NCBI GenBank assembly: GCA_963532425.1 | Contig: CAUSKK010000002.1 | Location: 62,001 to 126,000 of the forward strand | Origin: CAUSKK01 sp963532425 | GTDB lineage: Bacteria > Pseudomonadota > Gammaproteobacteria > Cardiobacteriales > Cardiobacteriaceae | DNA: 64,000 nucleotides | Direction: 5' to 3' | Part shown: piece by piece, positions 50,657 through 59,707 of the stretch | Layout of the letters: each line of letters starts with the position of its first letter | Numbering within the stretch: the first letter of the stretch is position 1 | Notes under the pieces: generated by a model | What the model was told of the DNA's origin: nothing | The model's database searches: none | Seen by the model: only the letters and a program-made list of their open reading frames with translations | Program-made: the position numbers and the translations under genes

Positions 50657-51109
50657 TTAGCGAAATGATGAGCGGCGCCGGCCGACGAACAGGCCCCAGC
50701 CGAGCAGGGCCAGCCCCAGTGCCCCGACGAGCAGCGGGCCGGGGTTTAGGGTGGTGAGCTTCTGCAGCAGCACGACGGCGACGGCCCAGCCGAAGAAAAT
50801 CTCCATGAGCGCCAGCCAGCGCCATTCCGCCCGGGTCAGCGGCGGGGGCGGTTCGTCGGGCGGGCCCCGGCGGTCGTCTAGGAGGCGCCCGAAGAACCGT
50901 AACAGATGGCCGCAGAGCAGGAACCAGCTCAACGGCCACAGCAGCGGCGGTGGCCAGTGAAAAAAACGGGCCACCGCCGTGAGCAGCATCAGCTGCAAGG
51001 TCAGGAAAAAGGTCATTTTGCTGAGCCGGGCCCAATAGCGTTGGGCGCGGATTTTTTCGGCGGCGGTGGGGCGGCATTTTTCGGCCAGGCGGCGCAGGGT
51101 GGTTTTCAT
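50657..51109 (-). CDS. Hypothetical membrane protein, 150 aa
   Basis: After a basic N-terminus (RRLAEKCRPTAAEKIRAQRYW) there are three to four hydrophobic segments (residues about 31-46, 54-70, 101-117 and 125-142), separated by an Arg/Pro-rich loop (RRGPPDEPPPPLTRAEW). It ends in GRRRSSFR. A small polytopic inner-membrane protein with no recognised family. GGAG just before ATG 51109 supports the start. Upstream is a palindrome tract. Confidence 0.72.
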   Translation of the reverse strand: MKTTLRRLAEKCRPTAAEKIRAQRYWARLSKMTFFLTLQLMLLTAVARFFHWPPPLLWPLSWFLLCGHLLRFFGRLLDDRRGPPDEPPPPLTRAEWRWLALMEIFFGWAVAVVLLQKLTTLNPGPLLVGALGLALLGWGLFVGRRRSSFR

Positions 51110-52272
51110 CGGGACTCCAGGGTGAGGCCCTAGGATTCTAGCCCGAGCCGGGGCCGAAGGGGGAGCGCTTCGGTCCGAAGGCGGGACAAACCGAAGCGCT
51201 TCGCTGCGGCAGCCCAGCGGGGGAGATTTCCATTCGGAGGCCAGGGGGAAGCGCTTCGGTTGGCGGTGGCTTATAAATTTCAGTCTCAGCCTCAACGAAA
51301 CGCTTTGGTCTTGGCCCGAAAAGGGAAGCGCTTCCGGCCGGGGTGCGGTTAGTCAGTTGAAGGGAGATTGGGAGGGGAAAGGCTTCCCATCTGAATTCTG
51401 GTTCCCACCGAAGCGCTTCGGCCTGCTAAGCAAAGGGGGAAGCGCTTCCGGCCGGGACGCTAAAAGTCCTATTCCCGGCTCATAATGAAGCGCTGCGCCG
51501 GAGAAAAGCTTGGGAGGCCGAAGCGCTTCGGTTGTTGCCAGTCCAGAAACTCCGGTAGTGGCGGCCTTCTTAATCCCTGCGACCCGATTCCTTGACCTTC
51601 AAGGGGGGAGCGCTTCGTTCCCCGGCCCGTTGTCATTTCTGACGAAGCGCTTCCGACTGGGAGGGCTTTATTTAGAGGGAGCGCTTCGAGCTGGGAAGAC
51701 TTTATTCAGAGCGAAGCGCTTCAGTCCGGGCCCAAAGGGAGAAGGCCTTAGTTCAGGGGGAGCGCTTCGGCTGGGAAGCTCAACCCCCGGGCCGGGGCGT
51801 CGTTGGCCGGTCGAAGGGGAAATGGGTAAGGAAGCGCTTCGGGCCGCTAAGTAAAGGGGAAGCGCTTCCGGCCGGGGCGTTAAAAGTCCCATTCCCGGCC
51901 CATAATGAAGCGCTGCACCGGAGAAAGCCTTGGGAGGCCGAAGCGCTTCGTTGGCCGGTGGCGGAGTGGCCCGGGCCGGAATGTCTTTAGGCCGAAGCGC
52001 TTCGGTCTTGGCCAAGGGGAAGCGCTTCGTTCCCCGACCCGCTGTCATTTCTAATGAAGCGCTTTGGTATTAACCCGAAAGGGGGAGCGCTTCATTTCCG
52101 CCGGGCTTTAAATCATCGGCGCCTCGTTGCAACGAAGCGCTTCGGTTTTGGGGCAGATGGCTGGAGATTGAAGCGCTTCCTGTCGGAATCCCAGTTCCCC
52201 ATGAAGCGCTTCGGTTTATTAGAGGTATTCAGAGGGGAAGCGCTTCCAGGGGGGAGCGCTTCGGCCCGGCCA
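51110..52272. repeat. Palindrome tract between the unknown genes and tsaD
   Basis: About 17 exact GAAGCGCTTC copies plus numerous GAGCGCTTC and GAAGCGCTGC variants in 1.1 kb, with first-tract polarity. Spacers repeat, for example CATTTCTGACGAAGCGCTTC near 51631 and CATTTCTAATGAAGCGCTTT near 52047. An internal duplication is listed separately. No gene is supported. Confidence 0.85.
51410..51951. repeat. Direct duplication of about 120 bp within the tract
   Basis: 51410-51531 and 51831-51951 align with about ten substitutions and a one-base gap. Both contain three exact GAAGCGCTTC copies, the spacer TAAAAGTCC-ATTCCCGGC and a GAAGCGCTGC variant. Confidence 0.78.
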
Positions 52273-52297
52273 TAAAAAAAGCCCGGCGGGGCGGGCT
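52273..52297 (-). terminator. Terminator of the argH-tsaD gene group
   Basis: On the minus strand AGCCCG-CCCCGC-CGGGCT followed by seven T, 22 bp after the tsaD stop. Confidence 0.88.
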
Positions 52298-52318
52298 GGG
52301 CTTGAAAAAGAAGGGGAT

Positions 52319-53344
52319 TCAGTAGCCGGGTAGGCTGGCCAGTTCCCAGCGGGCGCGTACCTCCACATTGAGGCCGTCCCGGGCGCTGGGCAGGCCGTGG
52401 CCGTAGCGCAGGGCGGCGGCGTGGGCAATCATCAGGGCATTGTCGCCACAGAGGGCCAGCGGCGGGAAAAAGACCCGGCGGTTTAGCCGCTGGGCTTCGG
52501 TGCTCAGTGCTTCGCGCAGGGCCTCATTGGCCGACACGCCCCCGGCCACCACCAAATCCCGGTGGCCGCTGCTCTGCCAGGCGCGGCGGCATTTAATCAG
52601 CAGCGTTTCCACCACGGCCGTCTGAAAGGCGGCGGCGATGTCGGCGTAATCGGCGGGGGTGGCGGCTTCAATCAGCAGGCGCACCTGGGTTTTCAGGCCG
52701 CTGAAGCTGAAATCCAGTCCGGGCCGATTGACCATCGGCCGGGTCAGGGGGAAGCGCTTCGGGTCGCCGCCCCGGGCCAGTTTCGCCAGCTCCGGCCCGC
52801 CGGGATAGGGCAGGCCCAGCAGTTTGGCGGTTTTATCGAAGGCTTCGCCGACGGCATCGTCCAGGGTCTGGCCGAGCAGCCGGTAGACGCCGGGTTTTTC
52901 CACGGCCAGCAGCTGGGTGTGGCCGCCGGAAACCAGCAGGGCCAAAAAAGGAAAGGAAGGTTTCTCCTCGGCCAGCAGGGGCGAGAGCAGATGACCTTCC
53001 ATGTGGTGAATGGGGAGAGCCGGCAGCCCGAGGCCGTAGGCCAGGGCGCGGGCATAGCAGGCACCGGTGAGCAGTGCCCCCAGCAGCCCCGGCCCGGCGG
53101 TGTAGGCGATGGCGTCCAGGTCGCTCAGCCGGAGCTGGGCCTGGCGCAGGGCCTCGTCGAGGAGCCGGGGCAGCCGCTGGAGATGATCGCGGGCGGCCAG
53201 TTCGGGCACCACCCCCCCATAGAGCTGATGGAGGGGGATTTGGCTGTGCACCACATTGGCGCGCACCTGCCCGTCGGCATAGATGGCGATGGCACATTCA
53301 TCACAGGAACTTTCCACCGCCAGCAGGCACAGGCCGCCGGCCAT
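52319..53344 (-). CDS. tsaD: tRNA N6-threonylcarbamoyladenosine synthase subunit TsaD
   Basis: TsaD transfers threonylcarbamoyl to A37 of tRNAs reading ANN codons, with TsaB and TsaE. The 341-residue protein has LAVESSCDECAIAIY at the N-terminus (usual ETSCDET), metal-binding HHMEGH with His 114 and His 118, LVSGGHTQLL, TLDDAVGEAFDKTAKLLGLPYPGGP and FSFSGLKTQV. The start ATG at 53344 overlaps the upstream lipoprotein stop by one base. One palindrome is read as Lys-Arg-Phe near residue 199 (DPKRFPLTR). Confidence 0.97.
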   Translation of the reverse strand: MAGGLCLLAVESSCDECAIAIYADGQVRANVVHSQIPLHQLYGGVVPELAARDHLQRLPRLLDEALRQAQLRLSDLDAIAYTAGPGLLGALLTGACYARALAYGLGLPALPIHHMEGHLLSPLLAEEKPSFPFLALLVSGGHTQLLAVEKPGVYRLLGQTLDDAVGEAFDKTAKLLGLPYPGGPELAKLARGGDPKRFPLTRPMVNRPGLDFSFSGLKTQVRLLIEAATPADYADIAAAFQTAVVETLLIKCRRAWQSSGHRDLVVAGGVSANEALREALSTEAQRLNRRVFFPPLALCGDNALMIAHAAALRYGHGLPSARDGLNVEVRARWELASLPGY

Positions 53345-53715
53345 CAACGGTAGCGGGTGTTGGGGTTGTAGTAGCTGCCCGTGTTCACGTTCGGCCGGTA
53401 GGGCTGATTGTAGTTATAGCTGGGCTGCTGGTAGACCGGCTGCTGATAAACCGGGTAGGTGGGCTGGTTGTAGTTGGGATAGGCGGGAACCCCGGCGCCC
53501 ATGCCCCAGTTGCCCGTTTGCATCTGGCTGCCAATCAGACCGCCGATGGCGGCGCCGGTGGCGGTGGATTCGCTGTCCTTGCCCACCAGGTTGCCCACCC
53601 CGGCCCCGATGGCGGCGCCGATGGCCGTGTTCTGGCCGGTGCTAATCAGGTTCTGGTTTTCGGGCACGCAGGCGCTCAGCAGCACTGCGGTGGTCAGTAG
53701 GAAAATTTTCTTCAT
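53344..53715 (-). CDS. Glycine-zipper outer-membrane lipoprotein with Tyr/Asn/Gln/Pro-rich tail
   Basis: The 123-residue protein has a lipoprotein signal (LLTTAVLLSAC, Cys 16), a glycine-zipper segment (TAIGAAIGAGVGNLVG and TGAAIGGLIGSQM) like the 17-kDa surface-antigen family, and a low-complexity tail from about residue 75 made of short YPxYxQP repeats. The tail resembles adhesive or matrix-like sequences, but that is only a resemblance. Its stop overlaps tsaD, and another small Gly-rich lipoprotein gene lies upstream. Confidence 0.78.
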   Translation of the reverse strand: MKKIFLLTTAVLLSACVPENQNLISTGQNTAIGAAIGAGVGNLVGKDSESTATGAAIGGLIGSQMQTGNWGMGAGVPAYPNYNQPTYPVYQQPVYQQPSYNYNQPYRPNVNTGSYYNPNTRYR

Positions 53716-53854
53716 GTTTGTTGTCTCCAGTTATGGCTAAAAAAACGCGCCCTTTTTAGCACACTTTTTCGCCGGCAATGGAAAAATTGCGGCGGGAGCC
53801 GGGGGCGCGTCGGCCATGCTAGCCCCCTTTCTCTTAGTAGAAACTTAGGGCTGG

Positions 53855-54103
53855 CTACTGGCGGTTGTAATTAAGAATGTCCAGGGCCGTGCCGAGGGCG
53901 TCCGCCCGGTCGCTGTTTATCAGCTGAATGGCGTCGTTGCCGGTGATGGCCCCGCTGCCGATGGTCGCCCCGCGCCAGACCGCATCGCCCCCCCCGCCGG
54001 TGGCCGCACCGAGACCGGCGCCGACCACGGCCCCGAGCAGGGCCTCCTGATTTTCGGCGCTGCAGCCGCCCAGCAGCAGGGCCAGCAGAACGAAGCGCTT
54101 CAT
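53855..54103 (-). CDS. Small Gly-rich lipoprotein, 82 aa
   Basis: The signal peptide KRFVLLALLLGGC ends in a lipobox with Cys 14, then SAENQEALLGAVVGAGLGAATGG, a glycine-zipper-like stretch related to the neighbouring lipoprotein. The C-terminal half is polar. The start ATG overlaps the argH stop (CAATGA), and the palindrome GAAGCGCTTC begins at the third base of the start codon, encoding Lys-Arg-Phe at residues 2-4. It is probably co-transcribed with argH. No function can be assigned. Confidence 0.75.
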   Translation of the reverse strand: MKRFVLLALLLGGCSAENQEALLGAVVGAGLGAATGGGGDAVWRGATIGSGAITGNDAIQLINSDRADALGTALDILNYNRQ

Positions 54104-55488
54104 TGCAGGGCCGCCCGGGCTTCGGCGATGCGGGCGCGCACCTGTTCCGGGGCGGTGGCGCCGTAGTGGTTGCGGCTGGCCACCGAAGCGCCGGGGGTCA
54201 GGAAGGCCAGGGTCGGGTCGGCGATGTGGCCGGCGCACAGCTCCTGCAGTTCGGCCAGGGGCAGCGCTTCCAGCCCACAGCCCCGTTCCAGGGCCCGGGC
54301 CACGCTCTTACCCACCATTTCATGGGCCTGGCGGAAGGGCACGCCCTGGCGCACCAGATGGTCGGCCAAATCGGTGGCGGTGGTGTAGCCGGCGGCGGCG
54401 GCGGCGGCCATGCGTTCCCGGCGGGCGCCCAGATGGGGCAGCAGCTGATTGAGGGCGTGCAGGCAGTTTTCCACGGTGTCGATGGCGTCGAAGAGCGGTT
54501 CCTTGTCCTCCTGGTTGTCCTTGTTATAGGCCAGCGGCTGGCTTTTCATCAGGGTCAGCAGGGCAAAGAGCTGGCCGTAGACCCGGCCGCTTTTGCCGCG
54601 AATCAGCTCGGGCACATCGGGATTTTTCTTCTGGGGCATGATGGAGGAGCCGGTGCAGAAGCGGTCGGGCAAATCGACGAACTGGAACGGCGCCGAATTC
54701 CAGAGAATGAGCTCCTCGGCCAGCCGCGACAGGTGCATCATCAGAATGGCGGCGGCGGCGCAGAACTCCAGGGCGAAATCCCGGTCGGAGACGGCGTCCA
54801 GCGAGTTGGCACAGGGCCGGTCAAAGCCCAGCGCCTGGGCCGTCCAGTGGCGGTCGATGGGATAGCTGGTGCCGGCCAGGGCGGCGGCGCCGAGGGGACA
54901 TTCATTCAACCGGCGGCGGCAGTCGGCGAAGCGGCCGGTGTCCCGGCTCAGCATTTCATAGTAGGCCAGCAGATGGTGGCCGAAGCTGATGGGCTGGGCG
55001 CTCTGCAGATGGGTGAAGCCGGGCATAATCGTGTCGGCCTCGCGCTCGGCGGCGTCGAGGAAGGCCCCACGGAGCTGGCGCAGCTGGGCCAGAATGCGGT
55101 CAAGGGCGGCCCGGGTGTAAAGGCGCACGTCGGTGGCCACCTGGTCGTTGCGGGAACGGCCGGTGTGCAGGCGCTGGCCGGCGGTGCCGATGAGGGCGGT
55201 GAGGCGCTGTTCGATGTTCATGTGCACGTCCTCCCGTTCCAGCGACCAGACGAATTCACCGGCGGCAATCTCGCCGCGAATCTGTTCCAGCCCCCGGGCG
55301 ATGGCGGCGCCGTCCTCGGCGGAAAGAATGCCCTGGCGCACCAGCATGGCGGCGTGGGCCAGGGAGCCGGCAATGTCCTGTTCGGCCAGCCGCTGGTCAA
55401 AGGGCACCGAGGCGGTGAAAGCCTGGACAAAATCATCGGTGGCCTCGGCAAAGCGGCCGCCCCAGGCGCGGTTGGTTTCTGTGCTCAT
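54100..55488 (-). CDS. argH: Argininosuccinate lyase
   Basis: ArgH cleaves argininosuccinate to arginine and fumarate, the last step of arginine synthesis. The 462-residue protein has NRAWGGRFAEATDDFVQAFT at the start, TGRSRNDQVATDVRLY, GFTHLQSAQPISFGHHLLAY (with the catalytic His) and the fumarase-superfamily signature GSSIMPQKKNPDVPELIRGK. I set the start at 55488, where GAGGA lies 5 bases upstream and the family N-terminus begins. It diverges from hemC across about 100 bp, and is followed by two lipoprotein genes and tsaD on the same strand. Confidence 0.97.
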   Translation of the reverse strand: MSTETNRAWGGRFAEATDDFVQAFTASVPFDQRLAEQDIAGSLAHAAMLVRQGILSAEDGAAIARGLEQIRGEIAAGEFVWSLEREDVHMNIEQRLTALIGTAGQRLHTGRSRNDQVATDVRLYTRAALDRILAQLRQLRGAFLDAAEREADTIMPGFTHLQSAQPISFGHHLLAYYEMLSRDTGRFADCRRRLNECPLGAAALAGTSYPIDRHWTAQALGFDRPCANSLDAVSDRDFALEFCAAAAILMMHLSRLAEELILWNSAPFQFVDLPDRFCTGSSIMPQKKNPDVPELIRGKSGRVYGQLFALLTLMKSQPLAYNKDNQEDKEPLFDAIDTVENCLHALNQLLPHLGARRERMAAAAAAGYTTATDLADHLVRQGVPFRQAHEMVGKSVARALERGCGLEALPLAELQELCAGHIADPTLAFLTPGASVASRNHYGATAPEQVRARIAEARAALQ

Positions 55489-55588
55489 GGAATCCTCGCA
55501 AAAAGCTATAGATTCCCATAGCGGCCGGTAGAAAAGAAGCGCTTCCCCTCTAATAAAATGGCCGTCATTTAGACGCGGAGAGAAATCC

Positions 55589-56494
55589 ATGAAAACACTA
55601 CGCATCGCCACCCGCCAGAGTCCGCTGGCCCTGTGGCAGGCCGAACATGTGGCCGCCCGGCTACGGGAGCGCTTCCCCGAGCAGCCGGTGGAACTGCTGC
55701 CGATGAGCACCCGGGGCGACCAGCTGTTGCAAACCTCGCTGGCCCGGCTCGGCGGCAAGAATCTCTTTATTAAGGAGTTGGAACAGGCCCTGCTCGAGGG
55801 CCGGGCCGATTTGGCCGTCCATTCCATGAAGGACGTGGGCGCCGACCTGGCCCCGGAATTTGTCATCGCCGCCATTCTCCCCCGGGACAATCCCCATGAT
55901 GCCCTGGTAAGCAATCATTTCAGCAGTCTGGAAGCGCTTCCCGCCGGCGCCCGGGTCGGCACCTGCAGCCTGCGCCGGCAGATGCAGCTGCGGCGGCTGC
56001 GCCCGGATTTACGGCTGTTGGATTTGCGCGGCAACGTCCAAACCCGGCTCAACAAGTTGGACGCCGGCGAGTTCGACGCCATCATTCTGGCCTGCGCCGG
56101 CCTGCGCCGTCTCGGTCTGGAAAAGCGCATCGGCCAGGAGCTGCACCAGCTGATTCCCGCCGCCGGCCAGGGGGCCATCGGCATCGAGTGCCGGGCCGAT
56201 GCGCCGGTGCGGGCGCTGTTGCAGCAACTGGAGGACGAGTCCACCGCCCGCTGTGTCCGGGCCGAGCGGGCCATTGCCGCCCGGCTCGGCGCCTCCTGTT
56301 CGGTGCCACTGGCGGCCTATGCCGAAGCGCTGGGGGGAGAAATCCGGCTGGAAACCCTGCTGGCCCGGCCCGACGGCCGCGACGCCCTGCATCGGGTTGG
56401 CCAGGTGCCCGCCGCCGAAGCGCTGCCCCTGGCCGAGCGCTTCGCCGAGGAATTCCTTGCCGCCGGCGCCGGCGCCATTCTCGCCGACCTCTAA
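55589..56494 (+). CDS. hemC: Porphobilinogen deaminase (hydroxymethylbilane synthase)
   Basis: HemC polymerises four porphobilinogens to hydroxymethylbilane in haem synthesis. The 301-residue protein has IATRQSPLALWQAEHVAARL, STRGDQ, VHSMKDVGADLAPEF (substrate site) and the cofactor-binding Cys 237 in LGASCSVPLAAYAE. One palindrome is read as Glu-Ala-Leu near residue 115. hemD starts directly after the stop codon, so hemC-hemD-hemX-hemY form one unit. A TAATAAAAT at about 55552-55560 may contain the -10 of the promoter. Confidence 0.97.
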   Translation: MKTLRIATRQSPLALWQAEHVAARLRERFPEQPVELLPMSTRGDQLLQTSLARLGGKNLFIKELEQALLEGRADLAVHSMKDVGADLAPEFVIAAILPRDNPHDALVSNHFSSLEALPAGARVGTCSLRRQMQLRRLRPDLRLLDLRGNVQTRLNKLDAGEFDAIILACAGLRRLGLEKRIGQELHQLIPAAGQGAIGIECRADAPVRALLQQLEDESTARCVRAERAIAARLGASCSVPLAAYAEALGGEIRLETLLARPDGRDALHRVGQVPAAEALPLAERFAEEFLAAGAGAILADL

Positions 56495-57223
56495 ATGTCC
56501 GCCCCCGAAGCGCTTCCCCTGGCCGGCTGCCGGCTGCTCTACACCCGGGACGCCGAGCACTACGCCCGCTTTGCCCCCCGCGCCCGGGCCGCCGGTGCCG
56601 AGCTTGACCACGTGCCGCTGCTGGCCACCCGGCCGCGGCCGCTGAGCGAGGCCGACCGGGCCATCCTGGCCGCTGCCGATACGCTGCTGTTCACCAGCGC
56701 CAACGCCGTGCGCAGCCTCGGGCCGCCGCCGCCGGGAAAAATGCTGGTGGCCATCGGCCCCGCCACCGCCGCCGCCCTGGGTCGGGTGGACGTCCAGGCA
56801 CCGCCGCCCTTCGATTCGGAGGCGCTGCTACGCCACTGGCAGCCCCGGGGCCGGCAGATTGTCATCGTCGCCGCCCCCGGCGGCCGGCCGCTGCTGGCCG
56901 AAGCGCTTCGGCGGGCCAATCGGGTGCAGCTGCTGTACAGCTACGAGCGCTATAACCCCACGCCACGACTGCCGCCGCTGCCGCTGCCCCAGGTGGTCCT
57001 GCTGGCCAGCGTCGCCACCGGCCGCCACCTGCTAAGCAGCGCCCCGCAGCCCTGGTTGGAACTGCTAAAATGGCGCGCGGCTATTGCTGGCCTGAGTGGC
57101 CGAGTGGCACAATGGGCGCAAACTCAAGGGTTTAAAACCACTTTCGCCGCTGAAGAGGCCGACGAAAGCAGCCAATTGGCAAGTATTTATCACTGGTGGC
57201 GACAACGCGATAAGGAGCTTTAA
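56495..57223 (+). CDS. hemD: Uroporphyrinogen-III synthase
   Basis: HemD closes hydroxymethylbilane to uroporphyrinogen III. The 242-residue protein is divergent, as usual, but has the fold's landmarks: LLYTRDAEHYARFAPRA, LLFTSANAVRS near residue 65, VAIGPATAAAL near 85, ILL-type strand in QIVIVAAPGGR and VVLLASVATGRHL. It begins immediately after the hemC stop. Palindromes occur in codons 4-7 (Glu-Ala-Leu) and near residue 136. The last 50 codons are less GC-rich than the rest. hemX starts one base after the stop. Confidence 0.92.
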   Translation: MSAPEALPLAGCRLLYTRDAEHYARFAPRARAAGAELDHVPLLATRPRPLSEADRAILAAADTLLFTSANAVRSLGPPPPGKMLVAIGPATAAALGRVDVQAPPPFDSEALLRHWQPRGRQIVIVAAPGGRPLLAEALRRANRVQLLYSYERYNPTPRLPPLPLPQVVLLASVATGRHLLSSAPQPWLELLKWRAAIAGLSGRVAQWAQTQGFKTTFAAEEADESSQLASIYHWWRQRDKEL

Positions 57224-57224
57224 G

Positions 57225-58475
57225 ATGACCGAAAACACAGAATTGGAAGCCGTCCCAATGGAAGAGGAAAACAAGGGCGGGGGCCGGGGTCTCAGCTGGC
57301 TGGCATTGCTGCTGGCCGTGGCGGCCCTTGGCGGCGGCGGCTATCTCTATCAGGAGAAAGTAACGCTAAATGCCCAGGGTCGCGCCCATGACAGCGAAAT
57401 CAAACGGCTGAGCAAGGCTCTGGTGGCCAGCGAGGACCGGGCCCAGGAGCTCATCAACGCCAATAAATCCGCCATCGACAGCAATAAAAAAGCCCTCGAT
57501 AAAGCGCTTCAGACGGTGGAAGAACTCGGCGCCAGCAAACCCGGTGAAAGCGAAGTTAAGGCCGCCATCGATGAGGCCCTGGCCAACTATGCCGGCGGCC
57601 AGCTGCCGAAGGTGGATTTGAGCAAGGAAATCAGCCAGTGGGAGAGCATTCGCGACGAGAACAAGGCCATCAGTGCTGCCATTAGGGAAGAACAGCAGCA
57701 GAGCGCCGAGGCCGCCAAGGCTCTGGATAAAACCATCGCCAGCGCCAAGGAGGACATCAGCGCCCTCTTCGCCGAGGAGAAGGCCAAGCTCGATGCCAGC
57801 GTCAAAGCCCATTCCAATCCGGCACCGCTGATTAACGCCCTGACCATGGCCGACATCGCCGCCCAGAACGGCAACTATCCATCGGCGGTGAACTATCTCA
57901 ACGAGGCCATCGCCGCCTTCGAGCGCTACAACCTCAATAAGGCGCCCTACGAACAGTTCAAGGAGCAGGTTTACCAGTTCCTCGCCGTCCACAAGGAACT
58001 GGCGGCCCAGCCGAGCCCGGCCCAGCAAATCAATGAGCTGCTGGCCGGCGTTGACCAGTGGCCCTTCCAGACGGTCAAGAGCGAAAGCCTGGTGCCGGAA
58101 AAAAGCGTGGCCGAGGCCGAAGGTTTCTGGAATAAGACCGTGGCCATTGGCAATAACCTCATCGCCAGCACCGTAACCGTCCACAAAAACGACGACCGCG
58201 CCCTGGCCTGGATTAACAAGCAGCCCAATCTACAGAACATCATTCGCCAGAATGTGCGCCTGGATTTGGCCTTTGCCCGCAATGCCCTGCAAATCGGCGA
58301 CTATGCCAACTACCAGGAAATCGTCAAAACCCTGAGCGCCGAAATTGGCAAATACTTCCAGACCGACGATGAGAACGTGGCTACCGCCCTGAAAACCCTC
58401 AACGCCCTGCAGAAAGGCCCGGAAAAACTGCCGAAAATCGGCGAGCTGGTGCAGGCCATTGAGCAGGCCAAATAG
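57225..58475 (+). CDS. hemX: HemX-family inner-membrane protein
   Basis: HemX is a single-pass membrane protein linked with haem enzymes; E. coli HemX is annotated as a putative uroporphyrinogen-III methylase, but catalysis is not shown. The 416-residue protein has one membrane helix at about residues 26-43, then a long coiled-coil region (50-210, rich in Ala, Glu, Lys) and a C-terminal domain with the family pattern (NGNYPSAVNYLNEAIAAFERYN, VRLDLAFARNALQIGDYANYQ). The SD is AAGGAG. The place between hemD and hemY is the usual one. Confidence 0.9.
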   Translation: MTENTELEAVPMEEENKGGGRGLSWLALLLAVAALGGGGYLYQEKVTLNAQGRAHDSEIKRLSKALVASEDRAQELINANKSAIDSNKKALDKALQTVEELGASKPGESEVKAAIDEALANYAGGQLPKVDLSKEISQWESIRDENKAISAAIREEQQQSAEAAKALDKTIASAKEDISALFAEEKAKLDASVKAHSNPAPLINALTMADIAAQNGNYPSAVNYLNEAIAAFERYNLNKAPYEQFKEQVYQFLAVHKELAAQPSPAQQINELLAGVDQWPFQTVKSESLVPEKSVAEAEGFWNKTVAIGNNLIASTVTVHKNDDRALAWINKQPNLQNIIRQNVRLDLAFARNALQIGDYANYQEIVKTLSAEIGKYFQTDDENVATALKTLNALQKGPEKLPKIGELVQAIEQAK

Positions 58476-58486
58476 GGAGAAGGCGC

Positions 58487-59707
58487 ATGATTCGTTACCT
58501 GCTTACGCTGCTCTTTCTGGTCGCCTGCGGCGGCCTGGGCCTGCTGATTAAGAATTCACCCAACACCATCGAAATTGGCCTCAGCGACGTAACCATCAGC
58601 ATCAATTTCTATGCGGCGCTGATTCTGATGCTGCTGCTGTCTTACATCGTGCTGAAGGTGCTGAAATTCATCGTCTTTCTCTGGCGGACGCCGGAGCTGT
58701 TCAGCCGCAATTCCCAGCGCAGTCGCCAGCGTCGCGCCCAGCAGCTGCTGCGCTCCGGTCTGGAGGAAATGGTGGCCGGCCGCTACGGCCTCGCCGAAAA
58801 GGCCCTGGCCAAGGGCGCCGAACTGAGCGCCAGTCTGGAGCAGAACGCCGTCATCTACTATGAATTGGCCTCCCTCTGCGCCGACCGGCAGAACGCCCCC
58901 GAGCGCCGCGATAACTATCTGCTCGCCGCCCGCCGCGATTCCCACTACAACGGCGGTTCCACCCTGCTGCACGAGGCCGAGCTCGCCCTCAATAACGGCG
59001 ACTACGGCCGGGCGGAAAAATTCCTGCTCAAACTGCTGGCCAGCGAACCCGCCAACGCCAAGAGCAATCAGCTGCTGGATGCGGCCTATCGGGGCCAGGG
59101 CAAGTGGCTGGCCGCCTGGAAACTGTTGCCCCAGCTGCAAAGCTCACTGAGCGAAAGCGCCTTCGGCGCCCAGCGCCAGCACTACGCCCGCGAGGTGCTG
59201 CGTAGCCTCGGCGCCGGGGAGCGCTTCGAGGAACTGGAAAGTTTCTGGAACCAGCTCAACGGCACCCTGCGCACCGATTCCAGCCTGCTGCTGACCTACG
59301 CCGAAAGCGCGCTGCAGCTGGGCCGGGTGGACGTGGCCGAACAGGCCCTGCTGACCCAGATTCGGGCCACCGGCGATTTGACGCTGATTCAGGCCTACAG
59401 CCAGCTGGACGGTGTCAATGCCGACCAGCAGCTGGAAAATATGCTGGCCTGGGAGGACAAACACCGCGACGACCCCATCTTCCTGCTGGCTAAGGCCAAG
59501 GTGGCCTACCGGGCCCAGAATCTGGCCCTGGCGCTGGAAACCATGGAACGGGTCATTCAAATGGCGCCCACGCCCGAAGCCTATCTGCTCTGGGCCCAGA
59601 TTCTGGAAAGCGCCGGCCAGGGTGAGGCGGCGTTGCATGCCTACCGCCGGGGTCTGCTCCCCAGCGATGCGCCCCGGGCCACGTTGCTGCCCCCCGCGAG
59701 CCCATGA
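58487..59707 (+). CDS. hemY: HemY-family membrane TPR protein
   Basis: A 406-residue inner-membrane protein with two N-terminal helices (about 3-21 and 39-62, the HemY-N domain), followed by a cytoplasmic or periplasmic array of tetratricopeptide repeats (AEKALAKGAELSAS, LALNNGDYGRAEKFLLKLL, AYRAQNLALALETMERVIQ, LWAQILESAGQGEAALHAY). HemY is thought to act in late haem synthesis as a scaffold, not an enzyme. Despite the name it is not the Gram-positive protoporphyrinogen oxidase HemY. It overlaps the next gene by 4 bases (ATGA). Confidence 0.93.
   Translation: MIRYLLTLLFLVACGGLGLLIKNSPNTIEIGLSDVTISINFYAALILMLLLSYIVLKVLKFIVFLWRTPELFSRNSQRSRQRRAQQLLRSGLEEMVAGRYGLAEKALAKGAELSASLEQNAVIYYELASLCADRQNAPERRDNYLLAARRDSHYNGGSTLLHEAELALNNGDYGRAEKFLLKLLASEPANAKSNQLLDAAYRGQGKWLAAWKLLPQLQSSLSESAFGAQRQHYAREVLRSLGAGERFEELESFWNQLNGTLRTDSSLLLTYAESALQLGRVDVAEQALLTQIRATGDLTLIQAYSQLDGVNADQQLENMLAWEDKHRDDPIFLLAKAKVAYRAQNLALALETMERVIQMAPTPEAYLLWAQILESAGQGEAALHAYRRGLLPSDAPRATLLPPASP

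Noticed and set aside
52618..52627. Neisserial uptake sequence GCCGTCTGAA
   Set aside because: I noticed a single copy, inside tsaD coding sequence, compatible with chance; the Haemophilus-type signal is likewise not repeated.
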